From positions 13,103,915 to 13,163,914 of the forward strand of contig CAIIXF020000001.1 in assembly GCA_903813345.2 (NCBI GenBank): a stretch of DNA of 60,000 nt, given 5' to 3'. The position numbers and the translations under genes are program-made. Below the pieces are notes generated by a model. That model was not told the DNA's origin. It made no database searches and worked only from the letters and a program-made list of their open reading frames with translations. Source of the DNA: Owenia fusiformis (Eukaryota; Annelida; Polychaeta; Sabellida; Oweniidae). Below are positions 22,701 to 32,120 of the stretch, piece by piece. The first letter of the stretch is position 1. Each line of letters begins with the position of its first letter.

Positions 22701-23419
22701 GCAACTTCTAAATCAAAGAAAAATCAAAACCAAAGGAGAAGAAAATAGGTTACTAGTAATTAGAATAAGCTCTTGTAAGGTTGCATACACATTTGTTGAG
22801 TTTTCCTTATTTGTTCATTATGTTTTGGTTTGTTTGTTGTTAGCATATACTTTATCAGATAATTGATAATATTTTATGATCAGAACGTATTTGACATTAA
22901 TTTGGAGCTATTTTTTTTTATTTATAGTAAGTTTATTTTATTTTCACAAAAATCAATAATTGTATTGTATTAATTTGGAGCCATTTATCATTATGATCAA
23001 ACTAACTTAGTAATAGGCCTAGTGACATTATTGTTATAGGCACCATAATTTGTAACCTGCATTTGTGTTGGTGGCTTAAATAAAAGATCTCAATTTTGTA
23101 ATTGCAACCAGGTTGTGACATTTTGTGATGTTAAAGACTGATCGTTTGGGCTGTATCGACAGTTATTACTGACAAAGAATTTGGCTTATTCGGCACTTTT
23201 TGTTTATTAAGTAAAATGTATTTTAAAACTTTATTTGAAAATTCTGAATTGTTATTCATATTATTTCAGGCAAAAGAAAGACGAAGATCTAAATCAAAAT
23301 CTCATAAGAAATCCAAGTCCCACAAAAAGAAGAGCAAGAAAAAGAAGAGGAGATACAGCTATAGTGATGAAGAAGAGGATGATAGTGATGATTCAGAGGA
23401 CCCAGATTTCACATATTGA
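1741..23419 (+). CDS. NIPBL: Nipped-B-like protein (cohesin loader SCC2), C-terminal exons
   Basis: SCC2/NIPBL loads cohesin onto chromatin with MAU2/SCC4 and activates its ATPase. The translation follows the vertebrate C-terminal HEAT-repeat region almost block by block: TEKLQKAML, FYISQWFRDTT, RTKAMKCL, DTGISVRKRVIKI, MIRRVNDEEGIKKLVNE, RSLFTVG, DLKEMGDIQSGM, GLVHPVQCVPYLIAIGTD, NRAHRRAFLTSLL. Exons with matching phases: 1741-1830, 2118-2323, 2587-2686, 2931-3029, 3179-3325, 3550-3684, 3926-4078, 4391-4499, 4747-4883, 5202-5342, 6073-6166, 6603-6845, 7077-7250, 7518-7816, 8275-8490, 8734-8880, 9044-9125, 19562-19676, 21633-21807, 21999-22409, 23270-23419. They total 1140 codons plus stop. 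All introns are GT-AG. The N-terminal half lies left of the window. The end (KKKRR, then an acidic stretch and DPDFTY) differs from the vertebrate end. Confidence 0.96.
5510..5880. repeat. Diverged direct repeat within a NIPBL intron
   Basis: Two copies of a segment of about 75 bp, starting near 5511 and 5795. Each runs from GGTGAAT..TAATGAGA through a CCTGG block and GGCTTCAC to a GACTCT end. They are roughly three-quarters identical and in direct orientation about 280 bp apart. This is a local duplication or two ends of a decayed repeat, with no coding evidence. Confidence 0.5.
9352..10285 (+). mobile_element. TIR element, AGCTCACATGG family, copy 1 (3' truncated)
   Basis: Opens with the self-complementary AGCTCACATGGTGAGC, then a CCGT-rich stretch. 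Three tandem modules of about 330 bp follow, each with CCTCTGTCGATA, TGACTCCTGGTTCAAAAGCT and a palindromic AAAATGGCNGCCATTTT core (near 9538, 9876 and 10170). It ends at GGTACTAATTT, which matches the extreme end of copy 2 (15716-17430), so the right terminus is internally deleted. No transposase is encoded; it is non-autonomous. Confidence 0.75.
12235..14709 (+). CDS. Rhodopsin-like GPCR with N-terminal glyco-repeat stalk
   Basis: An 824-residue single-exon receptor nested in a NIPBL intron. Residues 1-17 resemble a signal peptide (MISLVILISVFLQ). Residues 18-316 are 23 tandem 13-mers (consensus SNITTTDAIRLEQ) plus a partial unit. A Cys-containing ectodomain spans about 317-515. Seven helices follow: about 518-541, 548-576, 583-608, 636-656, 682-705, 747-773 and 785-811. 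Class A anchors visible are GN533 (1.50), C589 (3.25, exactly 25 before R614), DRY 613-615, W650 (4.50), ECL2 C666, P694 (5.50) and P765 (6.50). Departures: helix 2 Asp replaced by N560, no CWxP Trp, and SLIVY (802-806) in place of NPxxY. The tail is short with a terminal Cys. Ligand unknown. The start is the first ATG before the hydrophobic leader. Regulation is not evident. Confidence 0.85.
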   Translation: MISLVILISVFLQKSQQSNITSTDVISLEQSNITTTDAIRLEQSNITTTDAIRLEQSNITSTDVISLEQSNITTTDAIRLEQSNITTTDVISLEEFNITTTDAIHLEQYDITTTDAIRLEQSNTTTTDAICLEQSNITTTDEISLEEFNITTTDVIRLEQSNITSTDVISLEQSNITTTVAIRLEQSNITTTDAIRLEQSNITTTDAIRLEQSNITTTDEISLEEFNITTTDVISLEQSNITTTDAIRLEQSNITTTDAIRLEQSYITTTDAISLEQSNITTTDVISLEQSNITTTDAISLERSSITTTYVISLEQSNVTATDETAAIQSWTFESGTENPWMTSCMVALFSTVNKAKPYIEKKYPCSIPKDLVITRQNYYPLADACMAKYDYVEEDGVYAVLLIPPEANHYCKPDVPYFRQVTNEQLVKEAEEAAKDQQNSSVPTIFVCIQGTTGIDQDAYLTITCKIENETELTDEIVMKHCMMRPGWKYSQVDTPKDCVLKNAERENDMMTLSAPYYYVFSCTTFLGLLGNCLTLFAMAKAKPHPSRCYIVCLIITQNVYLLLAFFSSVMGLVSDYMALYTFMLYFCQAMSVLQFVCATLSTFMKVLSSLDRYLAICKPFSYRKFLMQKFSTKIYFGFFVTIVILGLWFTLQGLVLENTKSHVCEFELFSLRKMSEHQKYFIIFGVLVYLLPWLLIVVLSSITSRHLFNHSRARKKFNIRKNVNLADKSGWLNALRVTIHRSEVKATILMFSTILTYLFFSVPLMAAQIWFYTEQSSSVQLKLKVLFGAALLHTIEHSVSLIVYGVVVPQFRMLLKKVLLCR
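12286..13206 (+). repeat. 39-bp coding minisatellite in the GPCR gene
   Basis: Twenty-three full 39-bp units (12286-13182) plus a 24-bp partial one, all in frame, each encoding a 13-mer. Twenty-one of the 24 units keep an N-x-T sequon; units 8 (YDIT), 20 (SYIT) and 23 (SSIT) lost it. Variants cluster in higher-order blocks: the ITSTDVISLEQ type recurs at units 1, 4 and 12, and a DxISLEE unit followed by an F-initial unit recurs at 6-7, 10-11 and 16-17. That pattern suggests segmental duplication. Two long antisense ORFs across it are by-products of the repeat. Confidence 0.93.
14921..15250 (+). mobile_element. TIR element, ATCCCACCGAA family, truncated copy
   Basis: Begins ATCCCACCGAATGAAGTTCG, followed by GGGGGATATA, a short CCGTCCGTCTG stretch and modules with ACTCAAATAC, ATGCTGATGCCTAGGG and AAAATGGC..CCATTTTTC. 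It matches the left part of the fuller copy at 38923-40096 but lacks the GTTCGGTGGGAT right end. It starts about 210 bp after the GPCR stop codon and may lie in its 3' UTR. Confidence 0.65.
15716..17430 (+). mobile_element. TIR element, AGCTCACATGG family, copy 2 (fullest)
   Basis: The left end AGCTCACATGGTGAGC and right end CACCATGTGAGC (17401-17412, then CCCAGTACCCACGGTACT) are inverted. A CTGT/CCGT minisatellite fills about 15750-15815. Five modules follow, each starting with a CTCTGTCGATAGG-type box (near 15841, 15991, 16340, 16678, 17014), most with the palindromic AAAATGGC/GCCATTTT core and a block ending TAGTTGTATGAAATAATTTTG. ORFs across it are short and follow the repeats rather than a protein. 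No transposase. Confidence 0.78.
18166..18886. repeat. Long imperfect inverted repeat (foldback) in NIPBL intron
   Basis: Left and right halves are reverse complements over most of their length. Outer pair: GGTATTGATATGGTGAAC (from 18171) against GTTCACCATATCGATACC (18864-18881). Inner pair: TTAGACCTCTCAATATTATA (about 18443) against an ATATTGAGAGACCTAAAC block near 18610. Matching continues through GGAACAAAAT/ATTTTGTTTC and TTGTTCCTTTC/AAGAACAAAAG. Identity looks like 70-80 percent with a short central spacer. Transcribed with NIPBL it would form a long hairpin RNA. Confidence 0.7.
19281..19456 (+). mobile_element. TIR element, AGCTCACATGG family, copy 3 (internally deleted)
   Basis: Both ends are kept: AGCTCACATGGTGAGC at 19281-19296, and CACCATGTGTGCCCAGTACC then CATGGTACT at the right. 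Only about 175 bp remain, the module tail with TAGTTGTATGAAATAATTCTG. It lies 105 bp upstream of a NIPBL 3' splice site, so it may overlap branch-point sequence. Confidence 0.75.
19811..21484. mobile_element. C-rich tandem-module TIR element in a NIPBL intron
   Basis: Bounded by CAGGGCCGTCAGATGGGGGG (from 19811) and an inverted end (CCCCCCTTGG, then ACGGGCCTG to 21484), with AATAC on both sides (19806-19810 and 21485-21489) as a possible target duplication. The inside is about four or five modules of roughly 330 bp. Each has an AGTGCCCAGAAAGCACCAAA-type box, TTGTAAAATTTTC, and runs of C in CCCCCTCTGGCACCCC phrases. Only meaningless short ORFs occur. It is non-autonomous; superfamily not determined. 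Confidence 0.7.
21485..21545 (+). repeat. ACAAT pentanucleotide repeat, possible LINE tail
   Basis: A degenerate (AATAC/ACAAT)n stretch immediately right of the C-rich element. Its left counterpart (AATAAAGG, then ATACAATCCAATAC, about 19789-19810) resembles the tail of the LINE at 1575-1600. The C-rich element therefore appears to have landed in an older LINE tail or pentanucleotide repeat. Confidence 0.5.
21999..22409 (+). CDS. NIPBL: NIPBL penultimate exon, low-complexity linker
   Basis: A 137-codon, phase-0 exon with clean cttttgtttcag and AAG|gtatgt boundaries. It begins with FKQLMDSIDP, the invertebrate counterpart of the vertebrate FKLLMEHLDP that closes the folded SCC2 domain. It then runs into a disordered P/T/S/G-rich stretch (repeated TPGG and GTP motifs) and an acidic patch (DSEEEDETED). 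Reading through the donor would add only seven codons before a stop at 22434-22436, so intron retention would give a slightly truncated protein. The alternate-frame ORF over the same bases (22021-22359) is a shadow of this exon. Confidence 0.9.
22593..22748 (+). CDS. NIPBL: Candidate alternative last exon of NIPBL
   Basis: An acceptor (gtgagcag) opens a frame in the same phase (0) left by the exon ending at 22409. It encodes 51 residues, Lys/Ser-rich and basic, with an exact internal duplication (KTLAKVSKAKTLAKVSK), and stops at 22746-22748. An AATAAA at 23079-23084 followed by a GT-rich stretch could end such a transcript before the 23270 exon begins. Using it gives 1142 codons, almost the same length as the standard ending. 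Both endings are basic tails. The acceptor pyrimidine tract is only moderate, so this could also be an unused decoy. Human NIPBL is known to have two C-terminal isoforms, which makes an alternative end plausible. Confidence 0.55.
   Translation, partial: GRKAKNIKKGLSKSKTLAKVSKAKTLAKVSKPKQTKATSKSKKNQNQRRRK
23270..23419 (+). CDS. NIPBL: NIPBL terminal exon, basic then acidic tail
   Basis: A phase-0 terminal exon after a good ttatttcag acceptor. It has 49 codons and a TGA at 23417-23419. The first half is a run of K, R and S (RRRSKSKSHKK and KKKSKKKKRR), the second is acidic (DEEEDDSDDSEDPD), ending FTY. A nuclear-localising or chromatin-binding tail is the natural reading, but that is inferred from composition only. 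No other stop-free continuation of the upstream exon is as convincing. Confidence 0.82.
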   Translation, partial: AKERRRSKSKSHKKSKSHKKKSKKKKRRYSYSDEEEDDSDDSEDPDFTY

Positions 23420-25320
23420 CACTAGAATGCTACAATGACACAGATATGTCATATGTACGCTAAATAGTAAATACTGGAAAAATATAAAGATATCTCACAA
23501 ACACGAAGTTAAACATCTCATCACAAATTACTATGGAACAATCAAAACTGCGACTGTGAGTCACACAAAATCTTATTTTTGCGTTACCTGTTGTTGCATA
23601 ATGCAGTGAAATGAAACTCTCAATCTTTGAACAAATGCAATACAAACAAAAACTATCATACAGGCTTAGAATCAAAGAAGATGGTGCTTTTTTAAATGTG
23701 ATGTTAATTCTATTTCATTTAGTTTAAGATTCAACAAAGGATATGGATGAGTTGGCGTACTTCTATCTATTTTACAATATTCCTTGTTGTGAATATTTAC
23801 CTAAAATACCAAGAGTTATGACTTTGTTTCATGATATTCAATGCTTTGATTTCTTATTTGACAATTTCAAAAGAAGGATTTCCTCTTCAATTTGGACATT
23901 TCTGCATCTTAAATCTACATTGACTTCTAAATTTCAGCGGATATCTCAATTCTTTCGGAAATTAAATTTTGGATTGAGATATCCTTTGCTGCTAACTTAA
24001 TTAGTTCAAATGTAACCTACATACATACGTACATACAACTACATGTATTTCAATGGAAAAGCTTGCCATGTATGGCACTTTCCTAACTTAAAGGATTATT
24101 TTTTCTGAAATTTCGAAATTATTCATTATAGTTAGATTAGCATTGTTTTCAGAAATATTTGTAGAAAAAGAATGTTCTTAGTCAATTTCACAATGTAAAA
24201 AGGCTAGGATTGTTAGAAGGTTTCAAACTGTAAAAAATGTACATAATGTACAAATAGAGTCATATTTATTCTATATTTTAGTGAACTTAAATAGGTAGTG
24301 AGAACCAAGACTTAACTGTTTAAAGAAGCAATGTAGTTCAGTTTTAAGATATAATGATGCAATGAAAAATACAACTGGAACTATATTATTGTAATGTAGA
24401 CAATTTAGGGCAACATTTAAATAGTAAAATGAATCTAACAATCATAATATAAAATGTGCAATCGAGCTGTAGTAGAGCTTTAATAATATAGAGAAAAACT
24501 TGCTTTTAATTTACAGAAACACAATCATTGATTGGTTAATCAATCAACTGAATTATCATTGTTTGGTTGATTGATATGATATAAGGGGCTGTGTTATACG
24601 TATATGCATCTAGCAACATTGATAATGTCAATACAAACTCATTCTACTTACATTTTATTATTGTATTGAACACTGGAACAATGAATAGGAATGCATAGGG
24701 GACCTCAGTTTAAAGTGAAATTTCTAAAATGCACTGCAGCTCTAACCTTATACTAAGTAAATTGTTCATTGTTTCATTCTCTGAAAAATCAGCATCTCGC
24801 ATTTCGTTGTATTGTTTGTATATGATGTTGTGTCAAGTGTTAGTGAGTTTTAGTTGACCAATCGGATGAAAGATTGGGACGTATAGAATCTGTTGGGTCT
24901 CCCTACATGTACAAAATAATTAACTGATAAAAAGGTGTATTAAAACCATGTCATCGGAAAAAAAATACCAAATTACTTTAGAATCCAAGAACAACACGCT
25001 GCCATAATCTGTTAGAATTTTGTTTACAAAACAATAGGCTAGATATTGATATAACTGACATAATTTGCCTCCAAACAATGGCCAGGCCATTGCATTGATA
25101 TTTAGTCACCAAACCCAATGGAAATCTTCAGACCTTATGTGTATTAAAACTTGTTGTATAAGAGACTGTAAATATTCTTTAACTTAGCATAAACATTGAA
25201 CAGTTCAAGTTGCGTTCATACAAGAGATGGACTCGGGATTGTCATTCTCATACAGTGGAAAGCCTTTGTCTATATTTATATTGAAAACTGGAGTAATAAA
25301 AAAACAAAATCAACTAATAT
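23420..25320 (+). other. NIPBL: Probable NIPBL 3' untranslated region
   Basis: AT-rich, stop-dense sequence after the NIPBL stop codon with no credible ORF on either strand. The first good polyadenylation signal is AATAAA at 25295-25300, followed by A-rich then T-rich sequence, giving a UTR of about 1.9 kb. An ACAT/ACGT microsatellite lies near 24018-24045. Extent is inferred from the signal only. Confidence 0.5.
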
Positions 25321-25780
25321 ATGCCTTCTGTCTAATTGAGAAGTAGACCCATGACTAAAACATTCTACATAATTGTGCACCTTGAACAATACCTGGAAAC
25401 AGCATCTATACTGCTGTACTGTAAACTATACAAGCAGCTTACCTGGCAAAACTTACAATATGGAATTAAAGTTCTGTTTCTATGTTTATAATGAGAGGTG
25501 CATGATAAATAGAATATTTGCAGAAGAGGCCAGAAAACTAAGACGAGACTTTTTGCCTCCAACCATGCCCATTGTCAATTTCATTGCTTGTCATCACTAG
25601 ATATAGTAGTTAGTTTCAAACTAGGTTATATTGTTGTAAAATTGTCACCCTTTTGTTGTTATTTTGTTTAAAAACAACATTCCTTTAGGTGAAATATATT
25701 AATGGTCAAAAACTTCCCAATTTGACCCAAGCTCTTGTGTTAAAAAATGTGAGCTTCCCAGCCAGTCCCAGGAAATTTAA

Positions 25781-26170
25781 AGGTAGTGTCTGATCTAGCG
25801 AGTGACCTCTACAAAAAATTGTCTCAATTTTAGAATATTTTGGGCTCATATCATTCCTTGTCATGCCTGCCATGTCTATTTTTAAAAAATTCCCAGTTGT
25901 ATAAACTAAGCTGAGATAAGTTTATTTGAGGAAAACTAACAATTTTTAAATGAATGCATTAACTTATCCTGTTATCTATAAATGTGATTTATCATTTGGG
26001 AGAATTTACACATTCCTGGCAAATTGAGCACTTTTAATCTTAATAACTCCAACAATTGATAAAATACTGCTGATATTCTTTTGGAGATAGTAACTACATA
26101 CATTTGAAGACATTTGAAGATCAGTTGTTCATTTGTGACCCATATAGCTCTGATTCTGCCTTTTGGGACT
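25781..26170 (+). repeat. Dispersed repeat, copy 1 (partner at 58275-58655)
   Basis: Shares an ordered set of blocks with 58275-58655: TGATCTAGCGAG, TCAATTTTAGAATATTT, TGTCTATTTT, AGGAAAACTAA, ATCATTTGG.AGAATTTA, a TTTTGGAG block and a final CTGATTCTGCCTTT-like block. Both copies are in the same orientation. No coding potential; a diverged MITE or SINE-like family. Confidence 0.6.
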
Positions 26171-26980
26171 AGAGGGGATAGAGATAATTTGAAAGTGAAG
26201 TAAAAATATCTACATTTTACAGTATTTTCTCACAGTGAGCACTGTAATCATCCCTAGATGTACTCTGTTTGTTTTATCCTAGAGGAACTTTACTATTACA
26301 TGTATTTTTGCTCACACCATTTCCAACATTATTCATGTCATTGACATGTCTGTTCTCTAAATCTGGACACAACATTACTGACTTGTCTTAGGATAATCAT
26401 TTTTGAGATTATCTAGCTGAAATTTGAATAAGGTATTTTGATATTTTCATCTCAATGACCACCACTGCCACTGTCTGTATCACACTGGACGAAACGGTTT
26501 TTGGCTACACTTATAGGAGCTCTTCAAACATAAAACCTGGAAGGTGTTATTATCAAGTAAGAAATTGGACTGTGTAATACGAAACAAAACTTTGTGCAGC
26601 TGTGTCTTCAAGTGCGGATTGCGTGAGTATTTGACGTTTATTTCTTTAAATGCAAAGCTGAATTGAAAGTATAGACTCTATACTACTTTTTATTAGTATT
26701 ATTACATTGGTCTCCAAATTCTGTATGCTATCTAAAATATCTGATATATTGAAAGAAATGATATTTTTTCCAAAATTTAATTTTTAAATCTGACCTGGTG
26801 GTGCTGGTCTGACTTCTCAGACTTCTCTACCAGCTGACAGAAATCTTTTGAGCCAGCTGTGTTCAGTAACTCAGACTCATGAAGATCTGATCAACAGAGA
26901 TCTATTTATATGGTTTCTTCTTGACAGCCCATTTCACCGTTTTATTTCGTCAGTAGATTAGAACCCCCAAAATAAGAAAT

Positions 26981-27324
26981 CAGGGCGGTGAATTCGTACG
27001 ATCCATGATCCGATCCGGATAAATTTCGTCATGGTAATGATGCATTGTGCGATTAATCCAAGAATTAATCCAAAAATCGGTGAATTCGTACGATCCTGGG
27101 ATTTATCTCAGGATAAATCTCAATCCACCTCTAGAGGTAGATTACTTTTTAGATAAATTTTATTTGAATTGCAATGCAAATTGGATAAATCTTGGGGATT
27201 CCCCCTCATAATCTCGGATCGTACGAATTCACCAAATATTTATCGGATAAGTAATCCAAAATTTATCCAAAAAGATAAAATTTATCCGGATTAGATTGGG
27301 GATTGTACGAATTTACGGCCCCTG
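26981..27324. mobile_element. MITE with nested inverted repeats
   Basis: The left end CAGGGCGGTGAATTCGTACG and right end (TTGTACGAATTTACGG, then CCCCTG) are inverted. Inside is a second pair, CGGTGAATTCGTACGATCC near 27078 against GGATCGTACGAATTCACC near 27216, with many GGATAAAT/ATTTATCC boxes. It is 344 bp with no coding frame. I could not see a convincing target-site duplication. Confidence 0.7.
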
Positions 27325-28471
27325 GAGACCATTGTGCAATAATAAATGGAAAAGTAAATTCATATTGTACATGAATGACATTTGTATATTTCAAATTATT
27401 TAGTTTTTTTGTGCAATAAGACCGTGCCCTCTTGTAATTTAAAGAATTTCAGCCATGTTAATCTTTTTGAAAATACTATGGCAGAGAAGCATCAAAATAT
27501 AAGAGGCCACATACTTTATTATAGCCAAACTAGAAGCAATCCAAGATATACAAATGTCATTTATGTACAATAGGATTATATTTTTCCATATATTATTGCA
27601 AAATGATCTTTTGATTTCTTATTTTTAGGTTTTACTGATGCAATAAAACAATGAAATGGGCTGTAGTTATTACGCTAAGAGATAGTTATAAGCTCATTTC
27701 ATTTGAACTCTTATTCCTAATGATTTCAAAACCTGTAGTGTACCACAACATCCTTGTACTAGTCTAGTATACAGTCTATGTTAGACGATAGAGTGAGACA
27801 AACTTGCAGACCTATTATAGAGGGATGTCGCGAAAGGAAAGCACAATCAATACCCCCTGATTAATTATCTGATACTTGAATAAACTGGGGAAATTCACTT
27901 GTTGTTTGATTTGTCGTTAAATTTGTTTATCATGGTCACGTGACCAAAGGAACGCCATAAATGGCAATTCTAAAATAAATTAAAAACCGGATTTGAATCT
28001 GATTAGCTGTCTGGCTCAAGGCACATGCCCAGTTTGCAGACGCTCATGTCACTTGACAGTGTTTTCCCTCGATTGCCGCAATCAAACTCAATTGTGTATA
28101 ATTCTGACAGTTGGTTGTTCTGTTGATTTTCTCAATATATCAGCAATACCCATAAGTTGGTCTCAAGATATATTTAAGTAAAGATATAATATACGCAATT
28201 ATAATGGAACATCACTGATTGTCCGGGAGAGAAACCTTTGGCATACAGAGTATCTTTAAACTCCTGTGTGAAAAGCTTGCATCGATCATATTTTATCCCG
28301 CCTACTATCAGCTTTTTTTTTATCTAAACCAGTGAGGACTCTGTAAGTCTTTATTTTAAAATTAGCATTTTATCCATGATTCAGTCAAGAATTTCACCAA
28401 AGTTTTATTGTGCAATGTAACATGTGATCAGGACACTGGACGAAATCCCTGGGAATTTCATTTAAAAAAAA

Positions 28472-28505
28472 TTGGCGGACACTTATCCGTATAAGTGTCC
28501 GCCAA
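28472..28505. repeat. Perfect 15-bp-stem hairpin
   Basis: TTGGCGGACACTTAT, a four-base CCGT loop, then ATAAGTGTCCGCCAA. It is GC-richer than its surroundings and isolated in an A/T stretch. It could be a tiny foldback element, a hairpin RNA or a protein-binding dyad; nothing here decides between them. Confidence 0.7.
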
Positions 28506-31500
28506 ATCTGTCAAATTAAAACGGCCGTCAAAATGAAAGCAATTTACAGTGTACTGGAAGTCAATTTAAAAGCAATTTTATGAACTTGATTTGTTGAACA
28601 AAATATTCTTTTTCTACTTGTAGACTGGGACAAGTAGATTTGATGATCTAAGGTTAATGATATATTGAGAAAATGTATTGAGGTTTGTCTAGTTTGAGAT
28701 TAGTTGTCCCTCGACAACTAATTTCAAATTAGGTAAACTTTGATTTTGAACTAATTTTACATATTTCTTGACCTTTATTGTGAATGTATTTACTGGCATG
28801 CATGTCCATGTCCCATATCAAATAGTTTTTTAAATGTTTAGAAAGACTTGATTCTAACAAAATTTAGCATCTTGGGCAAGTGTTGTAAATTACTGGCGAA
28901 ATATCAAAAAATATCAAAACATGTTTCAATCTACTTCCAAAAATTGAAATAAATATCAAGGTGACACGAACATATATTTTGTTGGTATTTTACATGCAAT
29001 GGTGAAAGTAAGACACATTATGTTTTTCTTGGCAGGCCTTTTTGAAAAAAGTCTGCCTCTTTACAAAATGTTTGATGAACTTTCTGTGAAAATAGATTAG
29101 CTTGCAAAGAATGAAGCTCCAGAGATCTGCCAAGGACCAATGCAGTAATCTATTTCTATTCATTGATAAGAATCACTAAAGGGGAAATTTGTATACATCC
29201 TTTTAACTAACTCAATTTCCTATGATTTTACTTTCAGACATACAATATAGTGCTTTTGACCTTCATTTAACAAGGGAATATAATGAACAAAACAGTTTAT
29301 TTTAACGTTGGTAATTTTATGATTACAAATCCCAGTAGAATAAAGGGGTAAACTTGTTGATCTTATTCATTAGATGCAGTAACAATTATTTTATCGTTAT
29401 ATAACAGAATTTAGGCAAATCATTTTGAAATTAAGAAATGTGGCAATCGTCTTATGGGACATTGCCATCGTCACTTTCCACTGGGTCTAGAGACCAATTG
29501 AAACCTTGTGAATCAAGATGGGACATTGCCTCAAACCCAAAGGCCCATGTCAGCTCTTCAATCAGTGTTGTCAGTTAATTCTAAGAACATGGAAGTAAAA
29601 GACACCAAAGGAGCAAACATCACACAAATAGAACCAGCATTGATATTCACAGGGTCCATTATTATGTGGTTCTTCCATTCTCAATATTACAAGGTTCGCT
29701 GCTTCCTTTTACAATTGTCTTGAAAGGCTTGTTTTTCTTCTATTATTCTTCAATGTATGTTAATTTGAGTTTGAATCCTTATTCAATGTATTATATAATC
29801 TTCCTTATGCTAAAGGCAATCTACATTGTCTTGGACATTATTCTTGAGGAGATTGAACAGAAAAGGTCACTGATCTGGAATAGACCCAATGCTCTTATAG
29901 TCTAAATGATGATATCATATTGGCTCTATATGCCAAGAACACCAGGCTTTTGATTGCTCATATCTCCGTGTTATTTTGTGATCAGAATTGGATAAACTAA
30001 GTCAAGTACTTCATTTGAGAGCATTTAAGTCCAGTTTATCAATAGAGGCGTTCAATGAGTTTGAGGTGTCAAATACAGGCAAGTAACATTTATTTGTAGT
30101 TTTTAATGATATAAGCAAGAATGAAGTATCAATTTGAGTGAACAACTTATTTAAAGATATATTATTATATTAATGTATAGTGCTCCAAGCTTTGGAAACA
30201 TCTTGAATTATATATTATTGTTGTACTTTCAGCGTTATGATCTATTTTTGTCTTGTTTAACTCAACTGTCTTAGTGTTCAACATATCTAGTACTGTAGGG
30301 CATAGGAGTATGTAATCGTAATGTCTTCCTCATCACATAATTACTAGTTTAGTTAAACACTGTTATCATCATGTGTTCACCTGGCTTTTCTGAAAGGGAA
30401 CATTTTAGTTCAAAATGTATAAATAATCCAATAAAGTAAAAAATACATAAGTACGATAAGTACGATGTCTATAAGGTTCAGGCAGACCTACACCTTTTGC
30501 TATAAATTGCATGTTATTATGGAACTCTGTAGAAACTATATACTTCTATGAAATAAATGTAATAATTCATGATTCATCATAGTTCTTTTGACAGAATTAT
30601 CAATAGACAAGAAAATGTGTTTATTTCAAATCCTCTGTGTGTTCCTCAGCCATAGTCATTCATCAAATGTGTTGTACAATGTTAAGCAAGTAAAATTCCA
30701 ATATAACATAAATATGTCAAATGTCATGGGAAATTAACTTGTCTAGTTAGTGTGTACTCTAAAACATTTCTCATGTTTTACAACATTTTGTGATCAAAGT
30801 CACAACCTACTATTAGAACATTTACAAATAGAACGCCACAAAGGTGAAAAATAGGTATTATTCTTGGAAAGGTATGTAGGCTCATAGCCAATTTTTTGAA
30901 AAATTCCAAGGAGGTTCATATTTGAAAATTTTGGCCAAAAATTACTTGAAAAGTGCTCAGAATGGTGAAAATATGCATAATTTTGGAAAAATGTTTGGTC
31001 AGGGTTGGGATGCGGGAATGGTCCTATCTAGTCTAGTTTTACCACATTGGCAGCAAGTTTCATATCTCATATTTCAAGGCTCTTATTGCGTTGACGAATT
31101 CATCACTAAAATCAGGTAATCTAGTCCTTTGTTTTTTTCTTCAATAAGAATGGCTATATACGTGTATACAGTTTGGAATGGTTATCCAGGGCAGCTCTCA
31201 CAACTTCAATCTCAGATAAGTGAAATTGGACCATGGAGCATATTAGTGCATAGTAATTTAAGAGACAAATTAAACTGGTGTTTATTCAATATATTACCTA
31301 TTAATTCCTGCTATCTGCATATTACACATGGTGTCTCTTTCTAATGTTTCAATCTGTCTTGTATCATATTTTCCAGATATCTGTACTTATTTGACCAGTT
31401 TATTTCGCATTTGTGAAATATTTGATTTGAGAAACAATTTTGAATATATTTGCTGTACTGTATGATCCTACAGGCCCTATCTTTTGACATTCTTAGCCTT

Positions 31501-31639
31501 CTCTCTTTTATCAACATGAGATCAAGATAATTAGTGTTTCTTTAATACCTTGATTGAGAAAGATCAATAAAAATCTCATTTATTTTTGATATCAGTTAAT
31601 GTCATCACCTTATTAGGCTTCCTTTTATACTGAACATGT

Positions 31640-32120
31640 TTACAGGTAGTAAGTACACAGGCGCGAGTAGAGGTTCACACACAGACATAGTTTGAGGGCT
31701 AATTCTGTAGAGATAGAGGTCTTTATACTTGCACATGGATAAATCTAAAGGGCTAAGTTTAGTCATAGGGCTAAGTTCACATAGAGGACTGTGTTCTCAT
31801 ACAGGGCTTTGAATTTGTTTGTGACTTAAAATCTACAGAGGGCTAAGTCTATGTAGAGATGACAGTCTATGTTTCTTCACAATTCACATGGATAAATCTT
31901 TAAAGAGCATTGCGATATAGCAGCACCCCCTAAATGTCTTTATCCTTCTCTCACAAACAGCAGATAAGAGGGGCTCTGGTATACCAGAATGGCAAAGTTA
32001 TAGTCATTCACAGGGCTAAGTTCATACATGGGCTTTCAACTAGAATTGAAAGCCCATGGTTCATATAGAGAACTATGTACTCATACAGGGCTAAATCCAC
32101 AGAGAGCTAAGTACAAGTGA
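31640..32120. repeat. Degenerate GGGCTAAGT repeat with a palindrome
   Basis: Irregular repetition of AGGGCTAAGTT(C/T), CATAGAG(G/A)AC and TCATACAGGGCT phrases. At 32027-32058 is a perfect 13-bp stem (CATGGGCTTTCAA / TTGAAAGCCCATG) with a six-base CTAGAA loop. It looks like an old minisatellite or foldback; not coding. Confidence 0.5.

Noticed and set aside
27993-28181. RING-like GTCPVCRRSC peptide
   Set aside because: Only the last Cys pair of a RING is present, with no upstream zinc ligands or splice-supported exon. Probably chance.
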